Positions 15,458 through 15,719 of a DNA stretch of 15,719 nt are shown one piece after another. Numbering within the stretch: the first letter of the stretch is position 1; the number at the start of each line of letters is the position of its first letter. A program made the position numbers and the translations under genes. Below the pieces are notes generated by a model. It was not told the origin of the DNA, did no database searches, and saw only the letters and a program-made list of their open reading frames with translations. Origin of the DNA: JBKHBT01 sp046542255 (lineage in GTDB: Bacteria; UBP14; UBA6098; JBKHBT01); NCBI GenBank assembly GCA_046542255.1, contig JBKHBT010000077.1, positions 1 through 15,719 on the forward strand. Reading direction: 5' to 3'.

Positions 15458-15526
15458 CAAAAGGCTTTACTGATGTTTTAGCCTGAAAAGTGTGACAATG
15501 CGGAACAGCGCATTGTCTGTTTTACA
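15458..15526 (+). repeat. 69-bp two-hairpin element, copy 1
   Basis: This core recurs at 15568 with one difference (G15492 versus A15602). It contains AGGCT...AGCCT (5-bp stem, 13-base loop) and then GACAATGCG-GAACAG-CGCATTGTC, a perfect 9-bp stem with a 6-base loop followed by TGTTTT, so it resembles a terminator. AT-rich TATATA sequence precedes it. It may be a small RNA gene or a repetitive palindromic element; no protein is encoded. Confidence 0.75.
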
Positions 15527-15567
15527 GCCATATATATAACACATATATAATACTTTATATATATACC

Positions 15568-15636
15568 CAAAAGGCTTTACTGATGTTTTAGCCTGAAAAG
15601 TATGACAATGCGGAACAGCGCATTGTCTGTTTTACA
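15568..15636 (+). repeat. 69-bp two-hairpin element, copy 2
   Basis: This is the second copy, offset by 110 bp from the first and 68/69 identical. The spacer (15527-15567) starts GCCATATATA like the sequence before copy 1 (from 15422), so the real unit is about 105-110 bp in tandem. Within the spacer, TATATA (15544-15549) sits 17 bp after TTTACA (15521-15526), a possible promoter for this copy; TATAAT at 15546-15551 overlaps it. Promoter activity is inference. Confidence 0.75.
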
Positions 15637-15640
15637 TGCC

Positions 15641-15683
15641 TGTGGAAGCGGAGCTTCTGGAAAGATTAAGCCCAACTTCCACA
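15641..15683. repeat. 8-bp inverted repeat with competing inner hairpin
   Basis: TGTGGAAG (15641-15648) is the exact reverse complement of CTTCCACA (15676-15683). GAAGC (15645-15649) can instead pair with GCTTC (15653-15657), and GCTT also with AAGC (15668-15671), so alternative folds exclude one another. It directly follows the second 69-bp copy. The rest of the window (to 15719) holds no ORF that I can support. Confidence 0.4.
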
Positions 15684-15719
15684 ACGCAATTTCTAACTTC
15701 TTTAATTAATGGCACTTAG

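Noticed and set aside
15458..15636. Two near-identical repeats considered as a short CRISPR array
   Set aside because: A 69-bp repeat is too long, there are only two copies, the spacer is AT-rich and resembles the sequence before copy 1, and no cas gene is present.

Overview
The window looks like chromosomal DNA from an uncultured, moderately AT-rich bacterium. The genes are bacterial (type I DnaJ, RsmE, PrsW, a QueD-QueE-QueC queuosine-precursor cluster). Shine-Dalgarno sequences are clear at several genes. TTG starts occur, and TGA serves as a normal stop. The very large secreted Gly-rich and beta-repeat protein would fit a diderm of the FCB/candidate-phylum kind, but nothing here fixes the phylum.

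Layout. (1) 1-1400: 3' part of an SF2 helicase gene, clearly more AT-rich than its neighbours and followed by what may be a broken downstream ORF (1393-1446); it could be the edge of an acquired or defence-type segment. (2) 1541-2482: a VOC/glyoxalase-fold protein with a Cys-rich insert, then a small secreted thioredoxin-like protein without CxxC; both on + and 15 bp apart. (3) 2505-4834: a plausible sigma70-type promoter, a structured leader, then macro-domain gene, queD, queE and queC, tightly packed (6 bp gap, 2 bp gap, ATGA overlap). QueD, QueE and QueC are successive steps from dihydroneopterin triphosphate to preQ0. (4) 7484-4815 on the minus strand: dnaJ, rsmE and prsW; the prsW and queC 3' ends overlap convergently by 20 bp. 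(5) 7485-7808: an AT-rich divergent intergenic region with a candidate promoter for the next gene. (6) 7809-15323: one gene of 2504 codons for an exported giant protein: signal peptide, charged N-region, anchor-J/MAM-like jelly roll, about 270-residue Gly-rich region, then about 20 beta-type modules of 75-90 residues and a C-terminal beta domain. (7) 15324-15719: noncoding: a terminator, a near-perfect tandem duplication of a 69-bp element carrying two hairpins, and a further inverted repeat.

The least ordinary parts are the giant protein, whose modules amplified as pairs (a 167-residue unit twice, and a 158-161-residue two-subtype unit four times), and the twin 69-bp elements behind it, which could be tandem small-RNA genes or a mobile palindromic repeat. 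The linkage of a macro-domain protein to queDEC behind a foldable leader is the other point worth checking. No rRNA, tRNA, CRISPR array or transposase was seen.
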